A stretch of DNA of 64,000 bases from Borovskyia barvae (taxonomy: Eukaryota > Euglenozoa > Kinetoplastea > Trypanosomatida > Trypanosomatidae): positions 62,001 to 126,000 of the forward strand of contig JASAOM010001073.1 in the NCBI GenBank assembly GCA_030849085.1, in the 5' to 3' direction. Both the position numbers and the translations under genes were made by a program. How positions within the stretch are numbered: the stretch's first letter is position 1; the number at the start of each line of letters is the position of its first letter. The notes below the pieces were generated by a model. That model was not told the DNA's origin. It made no database searches and saw nothing but the letters and a program-made list of their open reading frames with translations. Below are positions 49,254-59,409 of the stretch, one piece after another.

Positions 49254-49959
49254 AGCGCCCCCTTCCCTCACTCCGAATTTCTTTGTTTGCAGCAGAATGT
49301 GTAGCTTCTTCTCGGTGATGTTGCTTCGGTACCCTTTTTTCTTTTATGTTAATCTTATGTTCGCGTACACGAGGGAAAGATGGGGGAAAGACGCACGGCG
49401 ATGTTGATGCTATCGGTTGATGCCGCTCTGCTCTTCTCTACCCCAACACTCCTCCTGCATCTTTTCCTCTCCCTCTCACCCTGCTGCTCTTTGGCACTCC
49501 GTAGGGGAGAGTAGGAGGGAGGGAGAAGTGTTCGCACCCCTTTATGGGTTGTGTGTTTGTGTGTGTGTGTGTGTGTTTGTGTATTGTTCAGTTGCGGCAA
49601 TGCTGCTCCTGCTGGGTGCAAAGCAAGGGCAGCAGCAGCAGCTGCAGGAGGTAGGTAGGTAGCGAAAGTGTGTGAGGGTAGGGTGGGAGGCTTCCACTAG
49701 GATTGCCTATCCTCTTTGCTGCTCCCCCCCCCTCCCCCACTCTCCCCCTTTTTTACCGCGAATTCAACGCATCCAAAAATGATAATGTATGGTGCGCAGG
49801 GATCTTATTCCGTGTACGCCAGGTAAAGGGGTGGCGCTGGTGAAGGATGCCGCGAGGAGGACGAGGTGGACCACCTTGCACACCCATGTTGTTCTACGAA
49901 GTACAGTCAGAGACCTCACCTCCTATCCCTATTGCTTCCTTCCCCTTGCTCGCGCGTGT

Positions 49960-50000
<41 letters not shown>

Positions 50001-51180
50001 GACGTGGCTCTCTATGAGTGAATTCGTGTTGCGAATTGGCACGACAACTTCTCACGGCTTTTTCTGGAGCATAAGTTTTTTCCGTTGCCTCTTCTCCCCC
50101 CCCCTCTCCTCCTCCTCCTCCCTCTTCCCTTTGCGGTTTTTTTTACGTGTATCTCTGTGTGTCTGTGAGCGTTGTGCGGTGTTTGTGAGCCTTCACATTC
50201 GATTATGTTCGTTGGTCTCGCTCAGGAATGTACGTGAAGCAGAGAGAGAGGGAGATCGGTTTCTCAGCTGTTTCTATGTGGTCCCATGTTATGCGCATGG
50301 TAGCCGTGATGCCGCTCCCCTGTCCTTTTCCGCATGCTGCGTACACACACACAGCACCGTTTCATTAAATTTCTCGCTGTTTCAATTACCCGTTATCCCC
50401 CCCCCCTCCCCATCTACGCCCACCCCTCTTTTTCTTTTCTTCAGCCTTTTCCTTATCTGCTACTCAAAGCTCGAACAAAAGTTCTGAATCCTTTTTCGTG
50501 TGTTTCCGTATTTTCCTTGTTTGAATGGCATCTTCACCGCGGCACGTGGTCTTGCACATCTCTTTGTGGTTGTTTAACGTGCAACACATCAATGTTACCT
50601 TCTTCTCGTTGCTAATTGTATGCGTTTACGTGGTAATGCATGGGCCTAAGCCTATTATATTTTGCGTGTGTGTGTGTGGAAAAGGTGAGAAAGGGGAAAA
50701 AATATCACGACAGCTTTTCATCGAAAACAGCAGCGAGGAAAGATGAACATACATATTTAAATGTATAAATGTACATCTGCCTTTTTGATTTACATGAGGG
50801 AATTATCGCCGTCCGCTCTTGGAGAAGCTTTTTTCTGTTCTGTTCTGTTGTTTGGCTTGGGTCTCATCTCTGTTTTACGCTTGCGCGGCGGCAGAGATGG
50901 TTGGAGGACGGCAACAGACGATTTTACGTTGCTCTATCTTGTTGATCTCCCCACCACCACCATCCCCATACCTCATCAGTGGATGCCGGTGGCTCTAGTC
51001 CGAATCGAGTGCGTCTCTCTCCTCTCACATACACGCTCCTCCGCGTCCCTTCCCCTGGTTTCTCTCCATTTCTCTTCTTTTCACTTCTTCTCCCCCTCTA
51101 CACACACACATATATATTTATTTATTTATACGTGTTATGCGCTCAGGCTGAACACCCTTTATGAAGTGCCGCATTTTTCA
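49254..51180. other. Intergenic upstream of DOT1
   Basis: No supported gene. It contains a GT run (49555-49575), a (TA)n-GT composite (49966-50000), pyrimidine-rich blocks (about 50095-50130 and 51005-51100) and TTTA-rich sequence at 51112-51130. An AG near 51143-51145 is a plausible DOT1 acceptor. The open frame that continues upstream to 50761 is not supported as coding. Confidence 0.65.
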
Positions 51181-51232
51181 ATGCATAAACGAGTGCGCCG
51201 TGCCGATGTTGACGTCGACCCTCGATGGGTGA
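51161..51232 (+). other. Short upstream ORF overlapping the DOT1 start
   Basis: The ATG at 51161 is out of frame with the ATG at 51181. It opens a 23-codon frame ending at TGA 51230-51232. It would be in the mRNA if the acceptor is the AG near 51145, and would be removed if an AG at 51165-51166 is used. Confidence 0.4.
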
Positions 51233-52053
51233 AGGCAGTCAAGCACATCAGCACCTCACCGCCACCTCGCCCAACGATAGAGGAAGAGGAGAAGGTGGTA
51301 GCGAAGGAGGAGATGGGTGACGGCACACCCGCCTTCCCCTTTCATCTCTCACTTCGTCAGAAGGCGAATAAGTCGGGGTGCATGCACTGCGCTGAATGCT
51401 CGTGCCAGTGCCTTCGGTTTAGCGAGGAGCTGAGGCGATGCTACGCTTCACTCCCCTTGAAGCGTGAGACGGAGCGCTTGAAGCGACGTGAGCTGTGTGC
51501 CAAGTCGATTCTTCCACCGTTTGTTTCTCGAATGGTCCGTATCGCTCATGTGGGTCCGCAGGACACGTTCTACGACTTGGGTTGCGGCAACGGAAGTGTA
51601 CTCTTCCAGGTGGCTGCCTTGACGGGCGCACGATGTGTTGGCGTGGAGATCAACTCTCACAATGCGGAGCTCGCGAGGGCGGCGTGGGCGAAGCTGAGGC
51701 CCGTTCTGGAGAAGCGCTACCGCCGTAAAATATCGGTAGAAATTCTGTGTGACGATTTCTGTGAGCTCCTCCGTGATGCGACCTTCTTCCGTGCGCCGTG
51801 CGTCGTATGGGCCGCCAACCTACTCCTTCCCAGACCGGTGAATCACTTTCTATCGGAGCGCTTTCGAAGCCTTCCGCTGGGTACGCGTGTACTATGCTTT
51901 GAGGACTTGTATCCGCATTCGCGTTCCCTATCCCGCATCCGTGACCCGGAAGCGTTCGAGAAATTCGACATGTATGACTATGAGTGGCAGCCCGAGAGCG
52001 TCGAGTGGTGCACACAGGCTGGACCCTTTTTCATGTATGTCAAGAAAGCGTGA
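51181..52053 (+). CDS. DOT1: DOT1-family histone H3 lysine methyltransferase
   Basis: The product is 290 aa, close in length to trypanosome DOT1A/DOT1B. It has the class I SAM-methyltransferase motif YDLGCGNGSVLFQVAALTG (about 131-149), VGVEIN (binding the SAM ribose) and the DOT1-specific segment VVWAANLLLPRPVNHFLSERF. DOT1 enzymes methylate histone H3 (K76 in trypanosomes, the K79 equivalent) and influence the cell cycle, replication control and silencing. Which paralogue (A or B) this is remains open. A Cys cluster (Cys67, 70, 73, 75 and 77) lies in the N-terminal part and could bind zinc. The frame stays open upstream to 50761, but that part is low-complexity and pre-splice. The ATG at 51181 begins the conserved basic N-terminus. 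Confidence 0.93.
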   Translation: MHKRVRRADVDVDPRWVKAVKHISTSPPPRPTIEEEEKVVAKEEMGDGTPAFPFHLSLRQKANKSGCMHCAECSCQCLRFSEELRRCYASLPLKRETERLKRRELCAKSILPPFVSRMVRIAHVGPQDTFYDLGCGNGSVLFQVAALTGARCVGVEINSHNAELARAAWAKLRPVLEKRYRRKISVEILCDDFCELLRDATFFRAPCVVWAANLLLPRPVNHFLSERFRSLPLGTRVLCFEDLYPHSRSLSRIRDPEAFEKFDMYDYEWQPESVEWCTQAGPFFMYVKKA

Positions 52054-53234
52054 CGCGCGAGGACCTTCCCTCCATTCTGTCTTCTCTTCAGATTTCTCTT
52101 TCTTTTTTTTTCGGACGCACTCGCGTGCCTTATAGATCGTTTTCACTACACGGAAAAGAAGAGGAAGATGAGGTTGGTGCAGAGAGTTAGATAAAAGCGG
52201 GGGGTGGAGTGCGGTGAGGAGGGCAGTGTGCGTGCCTGTCATGTGGAGGGCACCAACTTTCCGTAGTGTAAGCGCAAAAGTACCACGTCGAAGGGATTTG
52301 TCCTCTCCGTCCCTCCTTTCCTCCCCTGCTCTCACCCTGTGCTATGACATCTCCTATCCTTGTTGTTTTCGTTTAGCTGCAATACATATCCTTTGTACTG
52401 TTAAATCTGTGTGCTTTTGGTGCTGTTGTCGTGGCTGTTGGAATGTCACTCATGAAACTGGACGTGTGGTATCGCAAGGCTAGTAAGTGAGCTGCGTATG
52501 TTCACTGGCTGCATCACGTGTGCACTACGGTTCGCTCTGTCTCTCCCTCTATCCCTATCTTCTTTGCTCTTTCTCTCTCTTTCTTTCTTTCCTCTCTGAA
52601 TCCAAGGCGGAGAAGTCTGACAAACGAAAAGGAGGGTTGCCGCAGACGAAAGAAGGTGAAACAGATATGTGCGTGCTCCGTTGGGAGACAGAGGAGGCTC
52701 GACAGTTTTGGTGTATAGCGGAGAACTACGGGATGTCGAGAAGGGATAGATCTCGTCCGCAGGTAGATGAGCGACCGTATCGTAGTCTGAGCCTTGAAGC
52801 AACAAAAAAAAAGAAGCCTGCCTCCGAAGTCGTTGGATGTGTTTCTTGACACTCAGCATCCTCCCCGTCATGATCACCACTTTGTTTGCTGATGGAAGAA
52901 TGCCTTTCGCGCCTACTCTCTCCATCCTTCCTTCTTCCCTCTCTTCTTGATGCTTTTTTGTTTGTTCTATGCTCTTCCTGCACCGCACTTACATGGGCAT
53001 TCCCCCCCCCCCCGCCTCACACACACCATGTGTACACGTGTATTTTTTGATGTTTGTGTACCACGCCCCATTTCTGCAAAACCGATTCGGCTGGCGCACT
53101 CGCACCGCTGAAGATTTCAAAAAGCGCAACTGCAGGGGGGCTGCGGTGGGGAGTTTCGATAAAACAGACAAAGGGGGTTTGCACGCAATATCGAAAGAAA
53201 TAAAAGAGGAGAGCAGCAGGAGCGGTAGTCGGCG
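52054..53234. other. Intergenic
   Basis: No supported gene. T-rich and CT-rich tracts lie at about 52073-52110 and 52525-52600. A C-run (about 53002-53012) and pyrimidine-rich sequence near 53060-53100 precede the WD40 gene. Confidence 0.6.
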
Positions 53235-54485
53235 ATGCTGTTCCTTGCGCGGGACGGTATGCGAGGTCAGTTGATAGACTTGGACACGCAGACGGTGCTT
53301 CGCAACTACGCTATCGGCGAAGTCTTCCGCTACGCCTTGGCCTACTCTCCCACTAGTCACGCCGTCATTGCCCACCAAACACGCAACTGCGCCCTGTTCC
53401 TCTCTGCAACCACTCAACAGCCACTGCAGCGTAGCTTTACACCGGAGCGGGTCACAAGCTGTGCAGTGACGCACTGTGGCGCCTATATGGTCGCCGGCAC
53501 GGAGAACGGCACCGTTTTGTTGTGGAACCTGCAAAGCGGTGAGCTTATTAAGAATCACAAAGGGCACCTGCGTGCCATTCATTGTGTCGCAATCTCCGCC
53601 GACAACTCCTTGGTGGCGACCGCTTCCGAAGACTCGGTATGTACCGTGTGGACCTTAGCGGCGCTGGCATCACTTCGCATGCGGGAGGTCGCTCCACGGT
53701 GCATCTTCACCGGTCACTCCCTCGGCGTCACCTGCTGTGCCTTTCTTCGTAACACGAACGTGCTGCTCACCGGCTCAAATGACCGTACGTGCCGCCTCGT
53801 CGATCCGAACAGCGGGGAGCAGCTGCGCTCCATCACCGTTGGCGATGCTGTCACTGCCGTCACTGTTGGCCTCGACGATAACGCTCTAGTCTTGGGGACC
53901 CAAAAAGGTTTTCTGCACTTCTCCACGCTGTATGAGCCGTCGTCGCAGTTGCCGGTGGGTGCAGAGACAGAGGGCAGTCTCAGTGGTGCGCTTCGGGAAG
54001 CCATTCTTCGACCCCCGAGCGCGGATGGGCATCACTCCCCCATTGTGTTCTTGCAGCTCGTGTCCTCGAAGCCATCGCTCGTGCTGACAGCGAGCGAGGG
54101 TGGGTCGGTGCACTGGTATGACATTCACGACGGTCGTCTCGTGCAGGAGTGCGTGAGCGCTTCCAAGGGTCGCCTTCTTGGCTGCTGCATAGTGCCACGG
54201 GTAGCACAGCATGTGAAGGGGTCGTGCGTGGCACTCTTAAAAAATCCTGTAGACCCGTCGCAAGGGCATTATCATGTCACTGAACAGCACCTCATGTCTC
54301 GCCCCCTCAAGCAAATAGCTAAACAGCGGCGCGACGGTGAGAGTGGCCCCGGCGCCGCACCAGCGAACGATGATGCCGACGCAGGTGCCATGGCAGCCAT
54401 CCGCGCCGAAACGGAGGAGCTCTCAACACTCCGATTGCAGTTGCAACGCCGACTGGCTAAGCTGTCCGGCTCCTCAAAGGCATGA
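53235..54485 (+). CDS. WD40-repeat protein, WDR18/IPI3-like
   Basis: The product is 416 aa. At least five WD40 blades are visible, with cores such as GTENGTVLLWNLQSGEL, GHLRAIHCVAISADNSLVAT followed by SEDSVCTVW, and GHSLGVTCCAFL followed by GSNDRTCRLVD. The order and spacing resemble WDR18/Ipi3, a subunit of the Rix1 (PELP1-TEX10-WDR18) complex that acts in 60S ribosome maturation. In particular, the TCRLVD-NSGEQLRSITVGDAVTAV blade fits the WDR18 segment 'TCKLWDL..G.LL.S..F...I.AV'. A short helical tail (about 385-412, SSKA end) is also typical. The assignment to this family is inferred from motif resemblance; a generic WD40 scaffold is the alternative. Confidence 0.9.
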   Translation: MLFLARDGMRGQLIDLDTQTVLRNYAIGEVFRYALAYSPTSHAVIAHQTRNCALFLSATTQQPLQRSFTPERVTSCAVTHCGAYMVAGTENGTVLLWNLQSGELIKNHKGHLRAIHCVAISADNSLVATASEDSVCTVWTLAALASLRMREVAPRCIFTGHSLGVTCCAFLRNTNVLLTGSNDRTCRLVDPNSGEQLRSITVGDAVTAVTVGLDDNALVLGTQKGFLHFSTLYEPSSQLPVGAETEGSLSGALREAILRPPSADGHHSPIVFLQLVSSKPSLVLTASEGGSVHWYDIHDGRLVQECVSASKGRLLGCCIVPRVAQHVKGSCVALLKNPVDPSQGHYHVTEQHLMSRPLKQIAKQRRDGESGPGAAPANDDADAGAMAAIRAETEELSTLRLQLQRRLAKLSGSSKA

Positions 54486-55471
54486 GGGAATCGTCTGAGA
54501 GAGCGCGAGTGGGGGAAGGGGGTTGCTGGCGCCGACTTGCCCATCCGTGCCCTCCTCACAGACGGAGAAAGACATGTGGGTCCGTGGTTTCACACTGCCC
54601 CCACACTTCTGTGGTGCTCCCTTCGTACCCCTTTCTCCTCCTTTGTGGTGATTGAAGTGTGGCAGCTCCTGTCTCTTCGGGTAATGTTGGCATCCGTCGT
54701 CGCTGTAATTCTGAAGAAGGCCTTGTTTTCACTTTTTCTTTTATGTTGTTCGCTGAGGAGTTAATTCGGGTAAGATAAGACTCAACTCAGCATCTTCACT
54801 CCATAAGGTGTCTGGACAGCAGAGCACAAGACCACCGAAGAGACTGCACTAGCCACCATATGAGCACTCAGCACAGCGATGCCGTCCGCACACTGAGCAC
54901 GTACACACAAAAAAATTAATTGCGGGGTAAGGCATTCGTAAAGGGAGAGAGTACATGGACCTGAAAGACCACTCCGCTCCACACCACCACCATTCTCTCA
55001 CCTCCCCACCCCTCTCCGTTTGGCGCATACTCGCAACTTCGGGAGGAAAATAATGTGAGCGTGGAAAGCGAGGGAAGGTTGAGGTTTGGATGGGGGAGGG
55101 ACTCTTCGAGAGCACCTCACCTCTGTGATCAGGTCTTCGGCGCGAAATTGAATGATGCTGCCACAAGGCTCCTTCCAGGGGTGATCGTGAAGGTCGTGAA
55201 ACCGCGTTTCTCAATGCTCTTTCGCTCTCCCTCTTTTTTTCGTTTTGCTTTCATCTCCTGCTTTCACTCCGACGCTCCGCTCTTTGATGTGGTAGTGCCC
55301 TACTTGCTTCCCCCGATCTTCCCTCCGTCTCCCCTCCGTCTTGTGTACCTCCGCCCAACCAACAGCACGCGGCATCCCAGCGCCAGCATCTCACCCGGCC
55401 CTTACGCAGGGGTCCCCCTTCCTCTCCTTTTTTCGCTCTCCTCCCCCCCCCCCTCCCTCACCAGCCGAAGT
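54486..55471. other. Intergenic upstream of the Pol III subunit
   Basis: No supported gene. The last 150 bp are strongly pyrimidine-rich, with a C-run at about 55443-55453, and end in the predicted RPC2 acceptor. Confidence 0.65.
55410..55464 (+). promoter_or_regulatory. SL trans-splice acceptor for RPC2
   Basis: A long T/C tract runs into ACCAG with AG at 55463-55464, seven nucleotides before the ATG at 55472. No ATG lies between. This makes the in-frame sequence upstream to 55055 (GTG) untranslated. Confidence 0.7.
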
Positions 55472-58400
55472 ATGTCGGACTATGGCGAAGAATATCAGCG
55501 GAAAAAGCTGGAGATGTTACCCGCGCTCCTCGGAATGCGAGGCATTCTTAATCATCACATCGCCTCCTTCGATCATCTGATTGAAGTGGAGCTGCAGCGG
55601 ATTTTGCTGAACGAGTCAAATGTGGAGATCAAAGGAACGGTCGACCCGGACTTCGTCATACGGTACCTAAACATTCGCGTGTGTCGGCCTCAAGAAATCG
55701 TTGGCAAAGGGCACGTGCCGAAGCTCGTAACGCCACAGGAGTGCCGCATTCGCGATATGACGTACCGGGGCGACATGATTGTCGATGTACAGTACACGAG
55801 CCGCGACCGCTCCCGAGCAGTGCTGGTCGAGAAGGACGTGAAGATCGGCACCATACCAATTATGCTCAAGTCCAAGTGCTGTAACCTTTCCCGGAAGACA
55901 CGTGAGGAGCTCGTGAGCCTGCGAGAGTGCCCTCTTGATCCTGGGGGCTACTTCATCATTAAAGGCGTAGAGAAAGTCTGTCTCGTGCAAGAGCAGCAGA
56001 GCAAGAACCGTGTCATTATTGAAGCGGATGAGCACGGCAGCATATCCGCCCACGTGCAGAGCAAGACGCACTACTCCATCTCGAAATGTGCCGTCACCTT
56101 CAAGAAGGGCAGTATCGTTCTCCTGCACCGCTCCTTCACCGAGGACATCCCGATTATGGTGCTGCTGAAGGCACTCGGCATGGAAAGCGATCAGCACATC
56201 GCCCAGTGCATTGGCATCTCTCCCGAATTTCAGAAGATTCTCTTTCCCTGCTTTGAAGAAGCACGACAGCTGAATGTGGTTTCGCAGAACGATGCGCTGA
56301 ACTACATCGGTGAGAAACGCAAGGAAACGGCGTGGGAGACGGAAGAGATGCAGCAGCGGCAAGTGCACAGGTCGAAGGCCGACAAGGCAGCAGACTTTCT
56401 TGCCAACGTTCTGCTCTGCCATATCCGTGAGGCACAGGTGCAGCGGGACTGGAACTTCCGCCACAAGGCTTTTTATGTCTGTTTTATGGTGCGAGGGATG
56501 ATCGAGGCAAGCTTCGACACCACCTTACTCGACGAGCGGGATTTCTACGGCAACAAGCGATTCGAGACGACAGGGACGCTCATGGCGCTTCTGTTTGAGG
56601 ATCTACTGAAGCAGTACAACCGGGTGGTGAAGACAGCAATGGATCAGCAGCTGTCGAAGAAAGATTCCACTCGCCCCTTTAGCGTAAAACAACTTATGGA
56701 AAGCAAAATGGAGGTGATCCAGAACGGTATGCGAATGGCGATTAGCAGCGGCCGGTGGGACTTGAAGCGTTTCAACATGAACCGGCAGGGCATCACGCAG
56801 GTGCTATCACGGCTTTCGTACATTGCGTGTCTCGGGATGATGACTCGACTGGCGTCTTCGTTCGAGAAAACGCGCAAGATAAGCGGACCCCGGTCGTTGC
56901 AGCCGAGTCAGTGGGGAATGGTGTGCCCGTGCGATACCCCCGAGGGTGAGAGTTGCGGGCTGGTCAAGAACTTCGCCACGCTCAGTCAAGTTACGTTAGA
57001 CCTGAACGACGACTACGTGCGTTCGGCTGCCCACTCGCTTGGGGTGGAGGAGGTCGATGCGGTGACACCCACGGACTTCCGGCGCTACTACAGCGTCTTC
57101 CTCAACGGCAGTCTCGTTGGAATTCATCGGTATCCCAAGCGACTGTGTGCCGGCATCCGGGCCCTGCGTCGCTCGGGTCGACTGCACTCTCACGTCTCCA
57201 TTTCAACGCAGCCTCGGCAACGCACAGTCCAAATCAGCAGTGATGGGGGCCGCATCGTGCGTCTCCTCATCATTGTGCGCGATGGCAAAGCCGCGGTCAC
57301 CACCGCTGACCTCGACCGTTTGCGCGATCGATTCTGCACGCTGAACGACTTCCTCGCGGAAGGGCGGGTGGAGTATGTGGACGTGAACGAGTCCAACGAC
57401 TGTCTTATTGCTGTATATCCTTCGGATATTGGGCCTTACACTACCCATTTGGAGGTGGAGCCGCTCTCGCTGCTTGGGGTGGTGGCAGGCATTATTCCTT
57501 ACCCGCATCACAATCAGTCGGCCCGTAACACCTTTCAATCAGCTATGGGGAAACAGGCGCTGGGCACCGTGGCTCTCAACCAGTACATTCGGGCGGACAC
57601 GGTGCTGTTACTCGGCGCTTACCCGCAGCGACCGTTATGTCGCACGAAGGCCATGTCGCTCACCAACTACGAAAAGCTTGGGGCTGGTATCAACGCTATG
57701 GTGTGTGTGATGAGCTACAGCGGCTACGATATCGAGGACGCGCAAGTGTACAACAAATCCTCGCTGGACCGCGGCTATGGACGCTGCGTGGTGCTGCGGA
57801 AGCATGAAGTAGACTTGGAGAAGTACGCAGGCGGGGAATTCGACGTGATCCTGCCACCAGAGAAAAACAGCAGCGGTGGGAAGCATAAGGCACTCAACCC
57901 TGACGGTGTGGCGAGTCGAGGCGCTTTCGTACAGCAGAGCGATATTTTGGTCAACAAGTTCACTCCGGTTGCCGGTGGCGATCCGAGAGCCGCACCGCTC
58001 ATTTATAAATACCCGCAGCCCGCCGTCATCGACCACGTCATCATCTCGCCCCCGGGCGACTATGACCGTTCGCTGGACGTGGATCAGAAAATTAAAGTGG
58101 TAACGCGTGAGGTGCGTCCGCCGGAGCCGGGTGACAAGTTCTCCTCTCGCCATGGGCAGAAGGGTGTGGTGGGGCTCATCGTCAATGGCGTGGACATGCC
58201 CTTCAATGAACGTGGCATGAGCCCTGATATGATCATGAACCCACATGGTTTCCCAAGTCGCATGACGGTCGGCAAGCTGCTGGAGCTCGTTTGCTCCAAG
58301 GCGGCGGCGCTGCGAGGTACGATGGGGGACGGCACCGCTTTCGCAGGTGATTCGGCCGACTCTATAAGCAAGCAGCTCCTCTCATTCGGTTACAATTATC

Positions 58401-58849
58401 ACGGCAAGGATGTCTTTTACTCGGGTATTACAGGGGAGCTCATGCAAGGCTACGTGTTTTTCGGTCCCATCTACTATCAGCGCCTCAAACACATGGTCAC
58501 CGACAAGATGCATGCCCGGTCTACTGGGCCTCGATCCATGCTGACGAGGCAGCCTACTGAGGGACGCTCCCGCAGCGGCGGTCTACGTGTTGGAGAGATG
58601 GAGCGAGATTGCATGGTTGGCTACGGCGCTTCGAATCTTCTCAACGAGCGTCTTCTCATCAGTTCAGATTTGTTCGCTGCAGACATCTGCCACGTATGCG
58701 GATACCTCGGGTACAGCGGCTGCTGTACGTACTGCAAGACGAAAGGCACCACGTCAAAGGTGAACATGCCGTACGCGTTCAAGCTGCTCATCCAGGAGCT
58801 GCAAGGCATGGGCGTCAGCCTCCGCCTCTCCATGGACGCACCCCGGTAG
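55472..58849 (+). CDS. RPC2: RNA polymerase III second-largest subunit (RPC2)
   Basis: The product is 1125 aa, close to yeast Rpc128 (about 1150 aa). It contains the RPB2-type core: ECPLDPGGYFIIKGVEK near the lobe, CPCDTPEGESCGLVKNFA (about 485-502), SGYDIEDAQVYNKSSLDRG (about 749) at the catalytic region, KFSSRHGQKGVVG (about 888) and the C-terminal zinc ribbon C-x2-C-x6,7-C-x2-C (CHVCGYLGYSGCCTYC, about 1073-1088). The EDIPIMVLLKALGMESDQ segment is characteristic of Pol III rather than Pol I or II. It would transcribe 5S rRNA, tRNAs and snRNAs in the nucleus. The open frame extends upstream to a GTG at 55055, but the first ATG after the predicted acceptor is 55472. It is the last plus-strand gene before the convergent junction. 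Confidence 0.97.
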   Translation: MSDYGEEYQRKKLEMLPALLGMRGILNHHIASFDHLIEVELQRILLNESNVEIKGTVDPDFVIRYLNIRVCRPQEIVGKGHVPKLVTPQECRIRDMTYRGDMIVDVQYTSRDRSRAVLVEKDVKIGTIPIMLKSKCCNLSRKTREELVSLRECPLDPGGYFIIKGVEKVCLVQEQQSKNRVIIEADEHGSISAHVQSKTHYSISKCAVTFKKGSIVLLHRSFTEDIPIMVLLKALGMESDQHIAQCIGISPEFQKILFPCFEEARQLNVVSQNDALNYIGEKRKETAWETEEMQQRQVHRSKADKAADFLANVLLCHIREAQVQRDWNFRHKAFYVCFMVRGMIEASFDTTLLDERDFYGNKRFETTGTLMALLFEDLLKQYNRVVKTAMDQQLSKKDSTRPFSVKQLMESKMEVIQNGMRMAISSGRWDLKRFNMNRQGITQVLSRLSYIACLGMMTRLASSFEKTRKISGPRSLQPSQWGMVCPCDTPEGESCGLVKNFATLSQVTLDLNDDYVRSAAHSLGVEEVDAVTPTDFRRYYSVFLNGSLVGIHRYPKRLCAGIRALRRSGRLHSHVSISTQPRQRTVQISSDGGRIVRLLIIVRDGKAAVTTADLDRLRDRFCTLNDFLAEGRVEYVDVNESNDCLIAVYPSDIGPYTTHLEVEPLSLLGVVAGIIPYPHHNQSARNTFQSAMGKQALGTVALNQYIRADTVLLLGAYPQRPLCRTKAMSLTNYEKLGAGINAMVCVMSYSGYDIEDAQVYNKSSLDRGYGRCVVLRKHEVDLEKYAGGEFDVILPPEKNSSGGKHKALNPDGVASRGAFVQQSDILVNKFTPVAGGDPRAAPLIYKYPQPAVIDHVIISPPGDYDRSLDVDQKIKVVTREVRPPEPGDKFSSRHGQKGVVGLIVNGVDMPFNERGMSPDMIMNPHGFPSRMTVGKLLELVCSKAAALRGTMGDGTAFAGDSADSISKQLLSFGYNYHGKDVFYSGITGELMQGYVFFGPIYYQRLKHMVTDKMHARSTGPRSMLTRQPTEGRSRSGGLRVGEMERDCMVGYGASNLLNERLLISSDLFAADICHVCGYLGYSGCCTYCKTKGTTSKVNMPYAFKLLIQELQGMGVSLRLSMDAPR

Positions 58850-59100
58850 TGGCACCCGGCGCGTGCTTTTTTTTTCCTTTCCTGTGCGCGTTTGCAAAAC
58901 GCCGCTATCACACTCCACTGTTAAGCAATACGTATAACTCACCACTGAAATCAGACGCCCTTCACCAGTCAACGAGACTTGGCGCTTCTTCTCACATCTT
59001 CCTATCCCCCTCCGCCTTGAGCTTTCTCCCAAAGACACGTGGTGGCTCTCGTTAAGTGGGACGATTCGTTGGATACATAATGAAGGAAGGTCGCTCAAAA

Positions 59101-59280
59101 AGTCGACGGTTTGGCCCCTGGGATAGCGCCCCGGGGGGTCGGGCGGGGGCCTGCCCTGGCCGCAACCCAGGCCCCCCAAAAAAAGAGGAGGCCCCCGGCC
59201 CCTGCGCCCAGACCAAGGGGGCACGCCGCCGCCCCTGCCCAGCGCCCTACGGACCCGACCACCCGGGGAAGACGCCGGTT
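59101..59280. other. Anomalous GC-rich block
   Basis: By my count 137 of 180 bases are G or C (about 76%), well above the surrounding intergenic DNA. It contains several runs of four or more G or C (potential G-quadruplexes on either strand), a seven-A run at 59178-59184, and the inverted repeat at 59145-59176. It has no coding signal I trust. Contamination or a sequencing artefact is possible. Confidence 0.75.
59145..59176. repeat. GC-rich inverted repeat in the strand-switch region
   Basis: Arms GGGGGCCTG (59145-59153) and CAGGCCCCC (59168-59176) are exact reverse complements around a 14-nt loop. An A-run follows directly at 59178-59184. On the plus strand this is hairpin then poly-A. On the minus strand it reads poly-T then hairpin. 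Confidence 0.85.
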
Positions 59281-59409
59281 TTCCCTTTTACACCTGCCGA
59301 AACACACCCCCGCTCCGCAATTATTCGCGCCGAGGCATATTCCTAAGAACATGTCCCGCCCCAAGATTTCATATGATTCCCACCGCTACTGCCAATGTAC
59401 TGCGCCGCA

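Larger units (their letters stand above)
58850..59409. other. Convergent strand-switch region
   Basis: No gene was found between the RPC2 stop (plus strand) and the thioredoxin-like gene stop (minus strand). The two flanking genes point at each other, so this is where two polycistronic units should end. In Leishmania such regions are often termination sites marked by base J. A GC-rich block at 59101-59280 dominates the region. No tRNA-like B box or telomeric hexamer was seen. Confidence 0.85.

Noticed and set aside
49789-50487. 232-codon plus-strand frame
   Set aside because: Starts at a non-ATG codon, covers (TA)n and CT-rich DNA, and gives a low-complexity product.
50761-51180. N-terminal extension of DOT1
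   Set aside because: It reads pyrimidine-rich leader as protein, and the DOT1-like sequence starts only after 51181.
55055-55471. N-terminal extension of RPC2
   Set aside because: Begins with GTG and crosses the polypyrimidine tract. RPC2 homology begins just after ATG 55472.
59056-59346. Open frames through the GC-rich block on both strands
   Set aside because: Pro/Gly/Arg-rich products of GC-biased sequence with no motif. Treated as non-coding.
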